This document shows positions 27,182 through 37,000 of a stretch of 64,000 nt of DNA, in pieces (within the stretch, counting starts at the first letter, position 1; the number at the start of each line of letters is the position of its first letter). Origin of the DNA: an uncultured Flavobacteriaceae bacterium (GTDB lineage: Bacteria > Bacteroidota > Bacteroidia > Flavobacteriales > Flavobacteriaceae). The stretch covers positions 1 to 64,000 of the forward strand of contig CANNGA010000003.1 of assembly GCA_947504035.1 (NCBI GenBank), in the 5' to 3' direction. The translations under genes and the position numbers were made by a program. The notes beneath the pieces were generated by a model. It had not been told where the DNA came from. It did not search any database and saw only the letters and a program-made list of their open reading frames with translations.

Positions 27182-28327
27182 ATGAAGCTATTAGAACACT
27201 ATCTCCATACCAGACATTATACCGAAGCGCTTTGCAAGCCTTTACAAATTGAAGACTATACACCACAATCGGCGGCGTTTGCAAGTCCACCGAAATGGCA
27301 TATTGCGCATACAACTTGGTTTTTTGAAACCATGATTCTTAAAGCACATGTTAGCAATTATACCGAATTCAATACAGCGTTTCCTTATCTTTTTAACAGT
27401 TATTACAACAGTTTAGGAGAACGTATAGAGCGTCACAATCGTGGACTAATCACGCGACCTTCTACTGAAGAGGTATACGCCTATCGCGCCCATGTGGACC
27501 GTTATATGGCACAGCTTTTAAACACGAATCCTTCTGCTGCGGTTTGCGAATTGGTTATTCTAGGCATTCACCACGAACAACAGCATCAAGAATTATTAAT
27601 TACCGATCTTAAATATACCTTTTCATTAAACCCTAGTTATCCTAAATTTTCAGATGCATCCTATGTAAACGTTACCAACACAGCTTCTGGATGGCATACT
27701 ATGACTGAGGGTATTTATGAGATAGGCTATCGCGGTAATGGGTTTTGTTTCGATAACGAATTACAGCCACATCGTGTGTTTTTAGAACCCTATAGCATTT
27801 CAAAACACTTGGTGACCTATGGTGATTTTATAGCATTTATAGACGCTGGTGGTTATCGTAATGCGGCGTATTGGTTAGATGCTGGTTGGGCCTGGTTACA
27901 GGCGCACGACCTCAGCCACCCCTTGTATTGGAAATATGCAAATGCCACTTGGCAACACTATACTTTATCAGGTTTAAAACCTATTGCTAAAGACGATATA
28001 CTGTGTCATATTTCATTTTTTGAAGCTGCGGCATACGCTGCTTGGGCGGGTTGCCGTTTGCCTACGGAATTTGAATGGGAAGCTGCTTCCCCGCATTTGG
28101 CATGGGGTAACCGTTGGGAATGGACCAATTCTGCCTATCTCCCCTACCCTAAATTTAAAATAACAGAAGGTGCCGTTGGTGAATACAATGGCAAATTTAT
28201 GATGAATCAAATGGTATTAAGAGGCGCCTCTACCGCGACTTCTAAAAACCATAGTAGAACCACATATCGCAATTTTTTTCCAGCAGAAACGCAATGGCAG
28301 TTTTCTGGAATTCGATTGGCAAAATAA
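27182..28327 (+). CDS. egtB: Ergothioneine biosynthesis sulfoxide synthase EgtB
   Basis: 381 residues. The N-terminal DinB-like domain carries the iron ligands: KWHIAHTTWFFE (His40/His43 region) and HHEQQHQE at about 130-137 (HxxxHxE). The C-terminal FGE-sulfatase domain spans about 190-381 (FCFDNELQPHRVFLEPY, YWKYANATW, AAAYAAWAGCRLPTEFEWEAAS, LRGASTATSKNHSRTTYRNFFP, WQFSGIRLAK). EgtB uses non-haem iron and O2 to join trimethylhistidine with a thiol (cysteine or gamma-glutamylcysteine). It is followed 13 bp later by egtD, the enzyme that makes its substrate. Confidence 0.92.
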   Translation: MKLLEHYLHTRHYTEALCKPLQIEDYTPQSAAFASPPKWHIAHTTWFFETMILKAHVSNYTEFNTAFPYLFNSYYNSLGERIERHNRGLITRPSTEEVYAYRAHVDRYMAQLLNTNPSAAVCELVILGIHHEQQHQELLITDLKYTFSLNPSYPKFSDASYVNVTNTASGWHTMTEGIYEIGYRGNGFCFDNELQPHRVFLEPYSISKHLVTYGDFIAFIDAGGYRNAAYWLDAGWAWLQAHDLSHPLYWKYANATWQHYTLSGLKPIAKDDILCHISFFEAAAYAAWAGCRLPTEFEWEAASPHLAWGNRWEWTNSAYLPYPKFKITEGAVGEYNGKFMMNQMVLRGASTATSKNHSRTTYRNFFPAETQWQFSGIRLAK

Positions 28328-28340
28328 AATACACATACTA

Positions 28341-29309
28341 TTGGAAAATGCAACACAAGTCCTTAATGAGACTTTTAAAAATGATGTTCATACAGGGTTA
28401 TCAGCAAGCTCTAAATTTTTAGCTTCTAAATATTTTTATGACAAAATAGGCGATGCCTTGTTTGTGAAAATCATGAACATGCCAGAGTATTATTTAACCC
28501 GCGCGGAGTATGATATTTTTAAAAACAAAACGCAGGATTTAATTACAAAGCTTAACTTAAATCAAGACACAGACTTCGACCTTATTGAACTAGGTGCTGG
28601 AGATGGTACAAAAACCAAAGCTTTACTAAAAGTACTTTCTGCGCAGCAGTACCAATACACCTATACCCCTATTGATATTTCTAAAAATGCCTTAGCCCAT
28701 TTAGAGCGTCAATTGGCTGTAGAGCTTCCCGAAGTGAAGGTACACCCTAAAGAAGGGGATTATTTTAATGTTTTAGAAACTATTAAGTCGTCTACAAAAC
28801 CTAAAGTCATTTTATTTTTAGGTTCTAATATTGGGAATCTTAAAGACAATGAAGCGGCTTATTTTATGGAGAAACTAAGTGCTTCTATCAACTCTAAAGA
28901 CAAGATTGTTTTAGGGGTAGACCTCATTAAATCTGAAGCGCTTGTACTTCCTGCCTACAACGATGCTCAAGGCATTACCCGTCAATTTAATCTCAACATT
29001 TTACAGCGTATCAATAACGAACTCGACGCCAATTTCGATTTAGAAGCCTTTACACACGATCCTGAATATACCGAAGCAGAAGGTATTGCTAAAAGTTATT
29101 TAAAGAGTCGTAAAGCCCAAGATGTCCATATTAAAACACTAAATAAAACCTTTCATTTTAAAAAAGACGAACGTATCCATACCGAAATTTCAAGAAAGTA
29201 TAACGATAGCATTTTACATGCCATTATTAAAGACACACCTTTGGTTGTCTTAGACAAATTAACAGATCGCAATGCGTATTTTGCAGATTATATTTTAGAG
29301 AAAGTGTAA
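28341..29309 (+). CDS. egtD: L-histidine N-alpha-methyltransferase EgtD
   Basis: 322 residues, the usual EgtD length. It starts at a TTG; no in-frame ATG lies near, and the reading MENATQVLNETFKNDVHTGLSASSKFLASKYFYD aligns with the normal EgtD N-terminus. The SAM-binding loop is LIELGAGDGTKTKALL; FLGSNIGNL and GVDLIKSEALVLPAYND follow as in the family. It trimethylates histidine to hercynine, the substrate of EgtB. The next gene starts 2 bp after its stop, so egtB-egtD-racemase-like form one operon. Confidence 0.93.
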   Translation: MENATQVLNETFKNDVHTGLSASSKFLASKYFYDKIGDALFVKIMNMPEYYLTRAEYDIFKNKTQDLITKLNLNQDTDFDLIELGAGDGTKTKALLKVLSAQQYQYTYTPIDISKNALAHLERQLAVELPEVKVHPKEGDYFNVLETIKSSTKPKVILFLGSNIGNLKDNEAAYFMEKLSASINSKDKIVLGVDLIKSEALVLPAYNDAQGITRQFNLNILQRINNELDANFDLEAFTHDPEYTEAEGIAKSYLKSRKAQDVHIKTLNKTFHFKKDERIHTEISRKYNDSILHAIIKDTPLVVLDKLTDRNAYFADYILEKV

Positions 29310-29311
29310 TT

Positions 29312-29989
29312 TTGAGTTTGGCAGGCACACATATCGCGCTTTTAGGTTTAGGCAGCCAAAGCACCTTGTTTTATTTAGAAACGCTTAACGCCAAATACAA
29401 TGCGTTGCATGGGGCGTACCATACCTTTCCCTGCATTCTTTTCAATGTTGATTTCAACACGCTAAATCCATTTTTACCGCAGCAATTCGATACGCTTATT
29501 CCTGCGTTAAAAACACATTTAGAGGCCTGTTTTACACTTCCTATTCGCAGCGTACTCATTCCTAACATTACCTTACACGAAACCTATGATAGAGGTCTAT
29601 TACAATTCCCTATCATTCATCCGTTAAAATTACTCACCGAACGTTTAACCGCAGAAGGCATTACGGCAGTTACCCTTTTTGGATCGGCATATACTATGAA
29701 CTCCCAATACATTCGGTCTTATGTAACACCTATGGGCATCACAGTGCATACACCAGAAGCTAATGCGCTTACTGCTATAGATGCTTTAAGACAAGCCCTG
29801 TATGCTGGGCATGCTACTGAAACTGCTATCGCAGATTATAAAAAACACATCATTACATACTCGAAAACTTCTAAAGTGATTATCGCCTGTACAGAACTCT
29901 CTATGCTTTATGCTCAAATTTTAGAATTACCACCTGTTATAGATCTCGCACTGCTTCAAATTGAAGAAGTTTTAGCACTATCCGTTTAA
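29312..29989 (+). CDS. Aspartate/glutamate racemase-like protein with one catalytic cysteine
   Basis: 225 residues from a TTG start 2 bp after egtD. The N-terminus IALLGLGSQSTLFYLETLN corresponds to the GGMGPEST...YY...LN block of the Asp/Glu racemase superfamily, and IIACTELSMLY keeps the C-terminal catalytic cysteine motif. The first cysteine motif (normally CNTAH) reads IPNITLHE here, so the first catalytic Cys is lost. One-cysteine members of the superfamily (for example arylmalonate decarboxylases) are not racemases. Tight linkage to egtBD suggests a role around ergothioneine or its precursors, but this is inference. A decayed partial copy lies at 31176-31375. Confidence 0.75.
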   Translation: MSLAGTHIALLGLGSQSTLFYLETLNAKYNALHGAYHTFPCILFNVDFNTLNPFLPQQFDTLIPALKTHLEACFTLPIRSVLIPNITLHETYDRGLLQFPIIHPLKLLTERLTAEGITAVTLFGSAYTMNSQYIRSYVTPMGITVHTPEANALTAIDALRQALYAGHATETAIADYKKHIITYSKTSKVIIACTELSMLYAQILELPPVIDLALLQIEEVLALSV

Positions 29990-30180
29990 ATACGTATTCT
30001 AAAGCATATCTCGTCAATTGCACATTACTTTAATTTTTATTTTAGTACTATAATTACTTGTAAGAACATTTGTTTTTAGGTATTACCTCTTAGCGTCTCT
30101 TGTCCGTGTTTAGAGTTGTAACGGTAATCCTTAACACTTGTTTTTATGTAAAATTCATACTAAATAAACGCTTTTATAAC

Positions 30181-30870
30181 ATGGATACACCTGACTTTTC
30201 TAATTTAAAGGCCATATATGTTGACTGCACACAAAAGAAGTCTCCTGAAAAAAATACTACGACCAAATTGATGAACCTGTCACAACAAATCATGTTAGCA
30301 GAAGGTGTGCAAGTGGATATCCTTAGATTTACAGATTATACTGTACCCTTTGGTATATTCCCAGATATGACCGCCCACCAAGAGCCCATTGATGAATGGC
30401 CTACTTTATTTAAACGCATAATAGAAGCTGATATTCTTATCATAGGAACTCCCATAACATTAGGAGTGAAATCGTCTGTAGTTCAAAAACTTACAGAACG
30501 CATGTATGCCATGAAAGATGTGACTGATCGCAAAGGGAGATCTGTTTTTCGTGACAAAGTAGCGGGCTGTGCTATTACTGGTAAAGACCAAGGCATCTCG
30601 CATTGTGCTATAAACATATTACACACGATACAACGTATTGGTTATGCCATACCCCCACAATCTTATAGACATTGGATTGAAAAAACTATGACTGAATCTC
30701 ACACTTTGAATGTGGCACATTATGTTGAAGAAGACAATTATATAAATAAAAATGCCACATTCATGACCTATAACTTATTACACTTAACCAATAGTATCAA
30801 AATTAAAGCGGCATCTTCCCGTTTTGAAATTTCAAGTGATTCTAAAATTAGCGTCAATTTTGGCATTTAA
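30181..30870 (+). CDS. NADPH-dependent FMN reductase / flavodoxin-fold protein
   Basis: 229 residues from ATG 30181, chosen because MDTPDFSNLKAIYVDCTQKK begins the flavodoxin-like first strand; a longer frame to 30100 adds an unlikely hydrophobic stretch. The core has a TTKLMNLSQQIM helix, an ADILIIGTPITLGVKSSVVQKLTERM segment (the flavin-side loop of the FMN_red family) and KVAGCAITGKDQGI. Such enzymes reduce flavins or quinones in the cytosol. The C-terminal 60 residues are not typical of the core. It follows the egt operon after about 190 bp and may be independent. Confidence 0.72.
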   Translation: MDTPDFSNLKAIYVDCTQKKSPEKNTTTKLMNLSQQIMLAEGVQVDILRFTDYTVPFGIFPDMTAHQEPIDEWPTLFKRIIEADILIIGTPITLGVKSSVVQKLTERMYAMKDVTDRKGRSVFRDKVAGCAITGKDQGISHCAINILHTIQRIGYAIPPQSYRHWIEKTMTESHTLNVAHYVEEDNYINKNATFMTYNLLHLTNSIKIKAASSRFEISSDSKISVNFGI

Positions 30871-30997
30871 AATGCTAAAAGCACATCATTGAATTCGATT
30901 TACATTTTCTTATTTTTTGCTTCTATCCTTGTTGTCTTATGCTTTGTGTTATATAAAGCTATCATACCTGTTTATCTATATTCTTTTAAATATTGAT

Positions 30998-31175
30998 TTT
31001 AACCCAGATTATGCCTTGTAACATTACCATGAAAATTTCAAATGCTATAAACTCCACTATTTTCTTAATTTTAGCGTAGTTATCACTTACGGTTAAATTA
31101 AAAAACATAGCGTAGTATTAGTACTTGCTGCAGTGAAAAGCCATAATAGATATTCTAATGATTAATTTGGGTTTA
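30998..31175. repeat. Dispersed palindromic intergenic repeat, copy C (178 bp)
   Basis: Starts TTTAACCCAGATTATGCC and ends TTAATTTGGGTTTAA, an inverted pair. It aligns with copy B at 33737-33902 throughout (ATAAACnnnACTATTTTCTTAATTT, TAGTTATCACTTACGGTTAAAT, GCTGCAGTG/GCTGCAATG) and with copy A on the other strand. Its right end abuts the racemase pseudogene fragment. Confidence 0.75.
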
Positions 31176-31375
31176 ATATTCTAAAACTATTTTACACAAC
31201 AGTTTGGTACATGTATTCCCGTATTAAAAACACCTTTAGAAATCTGTTTTACTTGCTTTATTGACTCGGCATTCATTCTTAATATCACCTTAATCTACGA
31301 TTAGAGGCCAATTACAACGTTTGGTTCCTCTTTTAGTAGTGTTGAATTTATAAATAGTATTTTGAATTCGATGTC
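31176..31375 (+). pseudogene. Decayed partial copy of the racemase-like gene
   Basis: In one frame the fragment reads FTQQFGTCIPVLKTPLEICF then ILNITLIYD, matching LPQQFDTLIPALKTHLEACF and IPNITLHETYD of the gene at 29312. After a stop and an apparent deletion of about 30 codons, TFGSSFSSVEFINSILNSM matches LFGSAYTMNSQYIRSYVTPM. The start, end and C-terminal cysteine motif are gone, so it is a non-functional remnant. The order egtBD-gene, FMN reductase, repeat, remnant points to a local duplication followed by decay. Confidence 0.68.
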
Positions 31376-31484
31376 TTATTTTTCAGAACTACAGAAACCA
31401 CAAATTAATTTTAATTATATATAGTTTCAAATCATTAAAATACTTTAGATTAGTGATAGATAATACTAAACATTAAAACAAAAA

Positions 31485-31868
31485 ATGGGAAAAATTAAAA
31501 TAGAAAGTTCCACTGGAGCAAAAATATATATAAACGAAAAAGACTATGGTGCTATTAATCGAGAAATTAAAGAATATGAAGTAGAAAATGGCCAACACGA
31601 AATTTATGCAAAAACAGCTTGGTGTGGTAGTCAAAAAATAAAATTAAATATCACCGACAACGAAATCGTAGTGTTAACTCTAAATAGTTTTAAGTATGAA
31701 GCTATCGTTAAAGCTGTATTTATGGTATTAGCAGGACTCCTTGTCGTTACTAAAAGCCTCATCTTTGCAACCATTGCTGGGCTCGTTTTTTTATACCCTT
31801 TATATTATTTAACCCTTGGAAAAGATAAATATCTAGAACTTCTTGAAAAAAATAATACATTACAATAA
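31485..31868 (+). CDS. Small membrane protein with PEGA-like N-terminal domain
   Basis: 127 residues. Residues of about 1-65 are a small beta domain (KIKIESSTGAKIYINEKDYG, ENGQHEIYAKTAWCGSQKI), like PEGA-type surface modules. Residues of about 74-110 hold two hydrophobic segments (AVFMVLAGLLVV and LIFATIAGLVFLYPLYYL), followed by a charged tail. It has no signal peptide. The AT-rich composition and position beside a pseudogene and repeat suggest accessory DNA. The function is unknown. Confidence 0.62.
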   Translation: MGKIKIESSTGAKIYINEKDYGAINREIKEYEVENGQHEIYAKTAWCGSQKIKLNITDNEIVVLTLNSFKYEAIVKAVFMVLAGLLVVTKSLIFATIAGLVFLYPLYYLTLGKDKYLELLEKNNTLQ

Positions 31869-31903
31869 CGTCCTCTAATTATTACTTATATTTAATCTTA
31901 TTT

Positions 31904-32296
31904 ATGAAAACTTCATATTACATTTCTCTATTTATTTTTACATTTTTACCACTACTAATAAATGCTCAAACAGAAAAATCAGAAGAATTAAAGTTCATAG
32001 ATTTATACTATGAAAATAGTAATCATGAAAGAATAAAGGGCCTAAAAAAAAAGGATAGAATCATTTATCTCATCATAGAAACTAAGAACGGTATTGGCAA
32101 GGAGGTTTCTATTGAAATGAATGAAGAAGATCCCGATGTTATTTATAAAAATAGATATATTACAGTGGGAGACTCTTTTAATTATATCATTAAAAAAGAT
32201 AGAGATCGCTTAAAATTTAGAGTATTTAACCTCAAAAACAAAAAACATCTCAGGTTAAAAAGAAAGCGTAATGGAACTGAGAAAAATACTATTTAA
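31904..32296 (+). CDS. Small secreted protein of unknown function
   Basis: 130 residues with a signal peptide (MKTSYYISLFIFTFLPLLINAQ). The mature part is highly charged (KKKDRIIYLIIETKNGIGKEV, RLKRKRNG end) and beta-rich. It lies 35 bp after the PEGA-like gene, probably in one transcript. No family is recognised. Confidence 0.58.
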   Translation: MKTSYYISLFIFTFLPLLINAQTEKSEELKFIDLYYENSNHERIKGLKKKDRIIYLIIETKNGIGKEVSIEMNEEDPDVIYKNRYITVGDSFNYIIKKDRDRLKFRVFNLKNKKHLRLKRKRNGTEKNTI

Positions 32297-32351
32297 AACA
32301 TACAACTAGGAGTAACCTATTAAAGGTAAAAACAATATAACAAATACCACT

Positions 32352-33581
32352 TTAAACCACCTTGTTTTTTGCTTCTATCCATTTGCTCAAGTACTTTGTA
32401 CTTTGCAGAGTGTGATGCATAAGCATTGCACCTGTAAAATTAGCATCGCGTTTTTCTTGTAAGTGTTTTAACGTTTCTCGTATTAGATTGTTAAAAATAG
32501 GCACGTGTTGGTTCACATTTAAATAAGCTGTAATCGTTTCTGGCATTCCTAGATGTTTGGTATTCCAATGGGATATATCGGTATATAGCGCAACCGCAGC
32601 TTCAATAAAAGCCTCTGGTGTCTCTGTAATAGTACCACTTGCGGTTACAGGTTGTATTAAACCTTCTGCTCCAACTGCTGTGGTTACCACAGGCGTTCCA
32701 TTTAACATAGCATCTACCAATTTGCCTTTTAAACCTGCACCATAACGTACAGGTACCAAACACACTTTAGCCTGTTGCATTACCGTATGTACGTCTTCGG
32801 CAAAACCTTTTGTAAGAAATCCTTCTTTAGTATTATGCAATTGCTGTACTTTTTGAGGGGTATATGCCCCATAAATATGCAATTGAGCTTTGGGTAACTT
32901 TTGTCGTATTCCTGGCCAAAGGTCTTGTTTTAAATACATCACCGCATCGTAATTGGGGGCGTGCATAAAATTACCAATAAATACAAAATACTGTCGTGCT
33001 TCGAATGCTGGTAAGGTTTGAGTTGTTAGATGAGATTCCTCTATTAAAAACGGTAAATAATGTAATAGTGACGATGGAACATGAAACTGGTTTTTTAACA
33101 AATGCATCTCATAGGTAGAAATAATCAAACTGATATCTGATCGGTATATACTGGCTATTTCGCGTTTTGCCAAATCCCCTTTTAAATAAGTAGCAATAGG
33201 CGCATTGGTTTTAAAGGCTTGTTGTCTGGCTTTGCGTAAAAAGTGTAAATCTTCGGTATCTAATACCCTTAAAGCATTAGGACAATGTGCTGCAACACGC
33301 CACCCGTATTGTTCTTCCATCATAAAACGATCGAACATAACAATATTAGGCTGTAATACTTTAATAAAAGTATCGAAACTCGAGTCGTTTAAAACAATAG
33401 TTTCTTGAGACACACCAAGTGTTTCCAAAGGGTAGGCATTATCTGTTTTTGCGCAGGAACTTGCAAATGTAATGGTATAGCCTTCTGCTTTAAAAATGCG
33501 AATTAATTGTAACATTCTACTTCCTGCAGCAGAACTCCTAGGTTCTGGCCACACATACCCTATAATAAGCATTCTTTTCAT
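32352..33581 (-). CDS. Glycosyltransferase, GT4-like (GT-B fold)
   Basis: 409 residues. The N-terminal Rossmann domain starts MLIIGYVWPEPRSSAAGSRMLQLIRIF. The C-terminal domain has YFVFIGNFMHAPNYDAVMYL, LHIYGAY and the donor-binding stretch VPVRYGAGLKGKLVDAMLNGTPVVTTAVGAEGL, typical of GT4 retaining enzymes. It would transfer a sugar from a nucleotide donor to a cell-surface glycan or lipid in the cytosol. No other polysaccharide genes are nearby, so the acceptor is unknown. It is monocistronic. Confidence 0.88.
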   Translation of the reverse strand: MKRMLIIGYVWPEPRSSAAGSRMLQLIRIFKAEGYTITFASSCAKTDNAYPLETLGVSQETIVLNDSSFDTFIKVLQPNIVMFDRFMMEEQYGWRVAAHCPNALRVLDTEDLHFLRKARQQAFKTNAPIATYLKGDLAKREIASIYRSDISLIISTYEMHLLKNQFHVPSSLLHYLPFLIEESHLTTQTLPAFEARQYFVFIGNFMHAPNYDAVMYLKQDLWPGIRQKLPKAQLHIYGAYTPQKVQQLHNTKEGFLTKGFAEDVHTVMQQAKVCLVPVRYGAGLKGKLVDAMLNGTPVVTTAVGAEGLIQPVTASGTITETPEAFIEAAVALYTDISHWNTKHLGMPETITAYLNVNQHVPIFNNLIRETLKHLQEKRDANFTGAMLMHHTLQSTKYLSKWIEAKNKVV

Positions 33582-33736
33582 TGCATCTTCGGTAACGGTT
33601 AAAATTATAATACGGTATTGCCTTAGAAAAGGCTTAAACCTACATTAACCTTAATAAAAAACGAACTTACTAAAAAAATAAAACACCTCAATCTTTATCG
33701 CGATGGAGATGCCTTTAACGTATCATTAAATTTGTT

Positions 33737-33902
33737 TTTAACCCAGATTATGCATTGAAACATCGTCATGAGAATTTTAAATGCCATAAACAGGACTATT
33801 TTCTTAATTTCAACGTAGTTAGCACTACGGTTAAATAAAAAGCATAACGTAACGCTAGTGTTTGCTGCAATGGAAAGCCATAAATGATTAATTTGGGTGT
33901 AA
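33737..33902. repeat. Dispersed palindromic intergenic repeat, copy B (166 bp)
   Basis: Starts TTTAACCCAGATTATGCATT and ends TAATTTGGGTGTAA. It shares with copy C the blocks CATGAnAATTTnAAATGC, ATAAAC, ACTATTTTCTTAATTT, CACTnACGGTTAAAT and AAGCCATAA, with scattered substitutions and small indels. Confidence 0.78.
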
Positions 33903-33949
33903 TCGCTCCTAGTGATTTTATACCAATAGTGTTACCTATAAAGCATTAA

Positions 33950-33984
33950 AAAGGGGGCATCTCACACATTAAGACACCCCCTTT
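33950..33984 (-). terminator. Terminator of the 1797-residue T9SS gene
   Basis: AAAGGGGG and CCCCCTTT pair, with TCT/AGA pairing further in. On the minus strand TTTTT follows, 29 bp past the stop. Confidence 0.8.
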
Positions 33985-34012
33985 ACCACAACAAAAAACT
34001 ACGTTTATGTCA

Positions 34013-37000
34013 TTATCTTTTTACAATTCGTTTAGTTATGGTCTTACCACTATCTATATCGTTAATACTTAATAGATAAACGCCTTGCTCTAACGCTGAT
34101 ATATTAACACGTTCTACAGCGTTACTCATATCCAATGCTTTAGCATACAATTGCTTTCCTGTAATATCAAACAATTGGATGTTTACATTTTGTGAGTTCC
34201 TATTAGAGTTAATTGTTAGCACATCGCTAGCAGGGTTAGGGAACACACTAAATGTAGTGGTCTCATCGAAAGTATTTACATTTAACGTCGTATCACGTGT
34301 TAACGTAATTGTAAACGCTTCACTTGGTGTAAATACACTACCATCTGAAGCTAATACTCTATGGTATAACACTACAGTATCTCCATTGGCGATACCTGCA
34401 CTTTCCAATAAGGCGCTCGCACTTGCGTTATCTGTAACAAAGCTTAATGCTGTTCCTACTTTATCGTTTACTAATAAAGTTTCGAATGTAGCATCTGTAG
34501 CCAATTGGAACGTGTATACTAAAAGATCATCATTACGATCGGTCGCTGCTGTCCATGTTACTTCAATAGGTGTTTCATCTTCACTACTAATAACTATAGT
34601 GGTGTCATTTTCTGGGCTTTCAATCGCAGCTGCTGTAGGGAATGCATTATCATCTCTTAACACCTGTCCTCTTAATTCTCCAGAAGCATGAGCTGTAGTA
34701 TGGATGTTCACATAAATAGTTCCTCCTAATAAAGCTGCTCTTTGTAGCTCGTCGATTGTAAAGGTATTATCAGCTGCATTGTAAACACCGCTTCTTAAAT
34801 CTGATGCTACAGTAGCATTTAATATGATAGTAACATCTCCATTATTTGCTGCATCAGCAATATGTAAATGAGAACCACCTGCTATCGAAGCGTCAAAATC
34901 TCCTTCTAAACCGCTAAATCCACCTGTTACAGTTAATTGATCTCCTGTAAGTTCGAATTGTAAGTTTCCAACAGCTTGTGTAATTACTGGCTGTACTTCG
35001 TTAGCACCAGATAAATTAGTACCTAAATACGTATTGGCCAATGGTAATACTTGTCCTCTTAATTCACCTGGAGCAAAGTTTAAACTGTGTACGTTTACAT
35101 AATATCCTCTACTAAATAGTTGTTCTATTTGTTCTGGAGACAATGTAAATGTGTTGTCTGCTGGTAACAATACCGCATTTCTATTATCTGCTGCTACTGT
35201 AGGGTTTAATATAAAATCTACACCTGCATTAGTTCCTGCGATACCAGGGTGTAAGTGTATACCACCTGCTAATTCTGTATTTAAATCTGATGATAGGTTA
35301 TTAAATGAACCACTAACTGTGATTGTACCAAAACCATCATGTGTAATTACTAATCGTCCAGTAGCATCTGTATTGATTGCTGGTACTTCTTGTGCGCCAG
35401 TTAATTCTGCTCTAAATACTGCTGCTGCTAAAGGCGTAATTTGACCTCTTAATTCACCTGGCATAAATGCTGTTGAATGTACGTTAACATAATTGCCTTG
35501 TGTCATTAATAAAGCCACTTGAGCATCTGTTAATGTAAATGAATTATTCACAGCTTCTAATACTGCACCTCTATTATCTTCATCGGCAGTTAAATTTAAA
35601 ACGATAGATACCGCTCCATTTCTTCCGGCTTCTGCATCATGAATGTGTGCACCTCCTGCTAATTCTACAGCGATGTCTCCCGATAAATCATCAAACGATC
35701 CTGAAACCGTAAGTTGGTTTCCATCTAATTCCATAACTAGATTACCACTAGCTGCAGAGCTAATTGATGGGACTTCGTTACTTCCTAATAAATTAGTTTG
35801 TAAATACTGATCTACTGTTGGTAATATTTGTCCTCTTAATTCACCTCCTGGGAATGCTACAGAATGAATATTAACATATAATTCTCTTGCATTTAATGCT
35901 GCCAATTGGGCTTCTGTAAGCATGAATGTATTATTTACGGCCTCATACGTTCCAGATCTTAAATCTCCAGACACTGTTGTTGCTAATAATAATTCTACCC
36001 CACCGTTACGACCAGCAATAGCTTGGTGTATGTGAGCTCCACCTGCTACTGTAGCATCGAAATCACTTGTTAATCCTGAGAATGATCCAGTAACTGTTAA
36101 CACGTTTTCATTTAAAGTGGCACTTATATTACCATAAGCAGTCGTTAAAGCTACAGGATTTTCTTGAGTACCAGTTAATGTTGCTGTAAAGTCTGTTATA
36201 GGCGCAGCAGCATTTCTAACTACTGTTATTGCCGTTGTTGACACGTCTGAACAGGTTTCTACAGCACGTAATGCTGATAATGGACCTCCCATAAAGCTCG
36301 CACCGTTATCGGCTAAGCCTCTGTAAGACCAGCCCCAAATTTGGCATGTTCCTGCAAATACACCTTCTAAATCTATTACACTGCTGTTCGTAATATTTAA
36401 AATCTCTGAAGCATCTTCGTTTGTTATTACATAACGGTAAGATAAATTTGTTGCTCCTGGATTATCGTGTGTTACAATGATAGGGTTTGCAATAGCATCT
36501 CCAGTTATTATTTGTGCTGAAGTTGCATTTTCTATAATAGTAGTTCCATTAGCACCGCTAGTGTTCTCTACATCAATTGCTATAGTACCTGCATCGGCAG
36601 CTTCTCTTATGACTGTAATTGCCATTGTTGATACGTCTGAACAGGTTTCTACAGCACGTAATGCTGATAATGGACCTCCCATAAAGCTTGCACCGTTATC
36701 GGCTAAGCCTCTGTAAGACCAGCCCCAGATTTGGCATGTTCCTGTTCCTGCTACGCTTAAGTCGATTGAACTGCTATTCGTAATGTTTAAGATCTCTGAT
36801 GCATCTTCGTTTGTTATTACATAACGGTAAGATAAATTCTCTGCACCTGGGTTGTCGTGTGTTACAACTAATGGATCACCTACGTTATCGATACAGATTA
36901 CGGCACTTAATCCGTCTTCTGCTATTGATGTTGTATTGTTTGGGTTTCCTGTTGCGTCTATATCTATTGCTATAGTTCCTGCATCAGCAGCTTCTCTTAT

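Larger units (their letters stand above)
33582..34012. other. Intergenic region holding repeat copy B and a terminator
   Basis: 431 bp between a glycosyltransferase start and the stop of the 1797-residue gene. It contains the palindromic repeat at 33737-33902 and the hairpin at 33950-33984. No ORF was supported. Confidence 0.6.
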
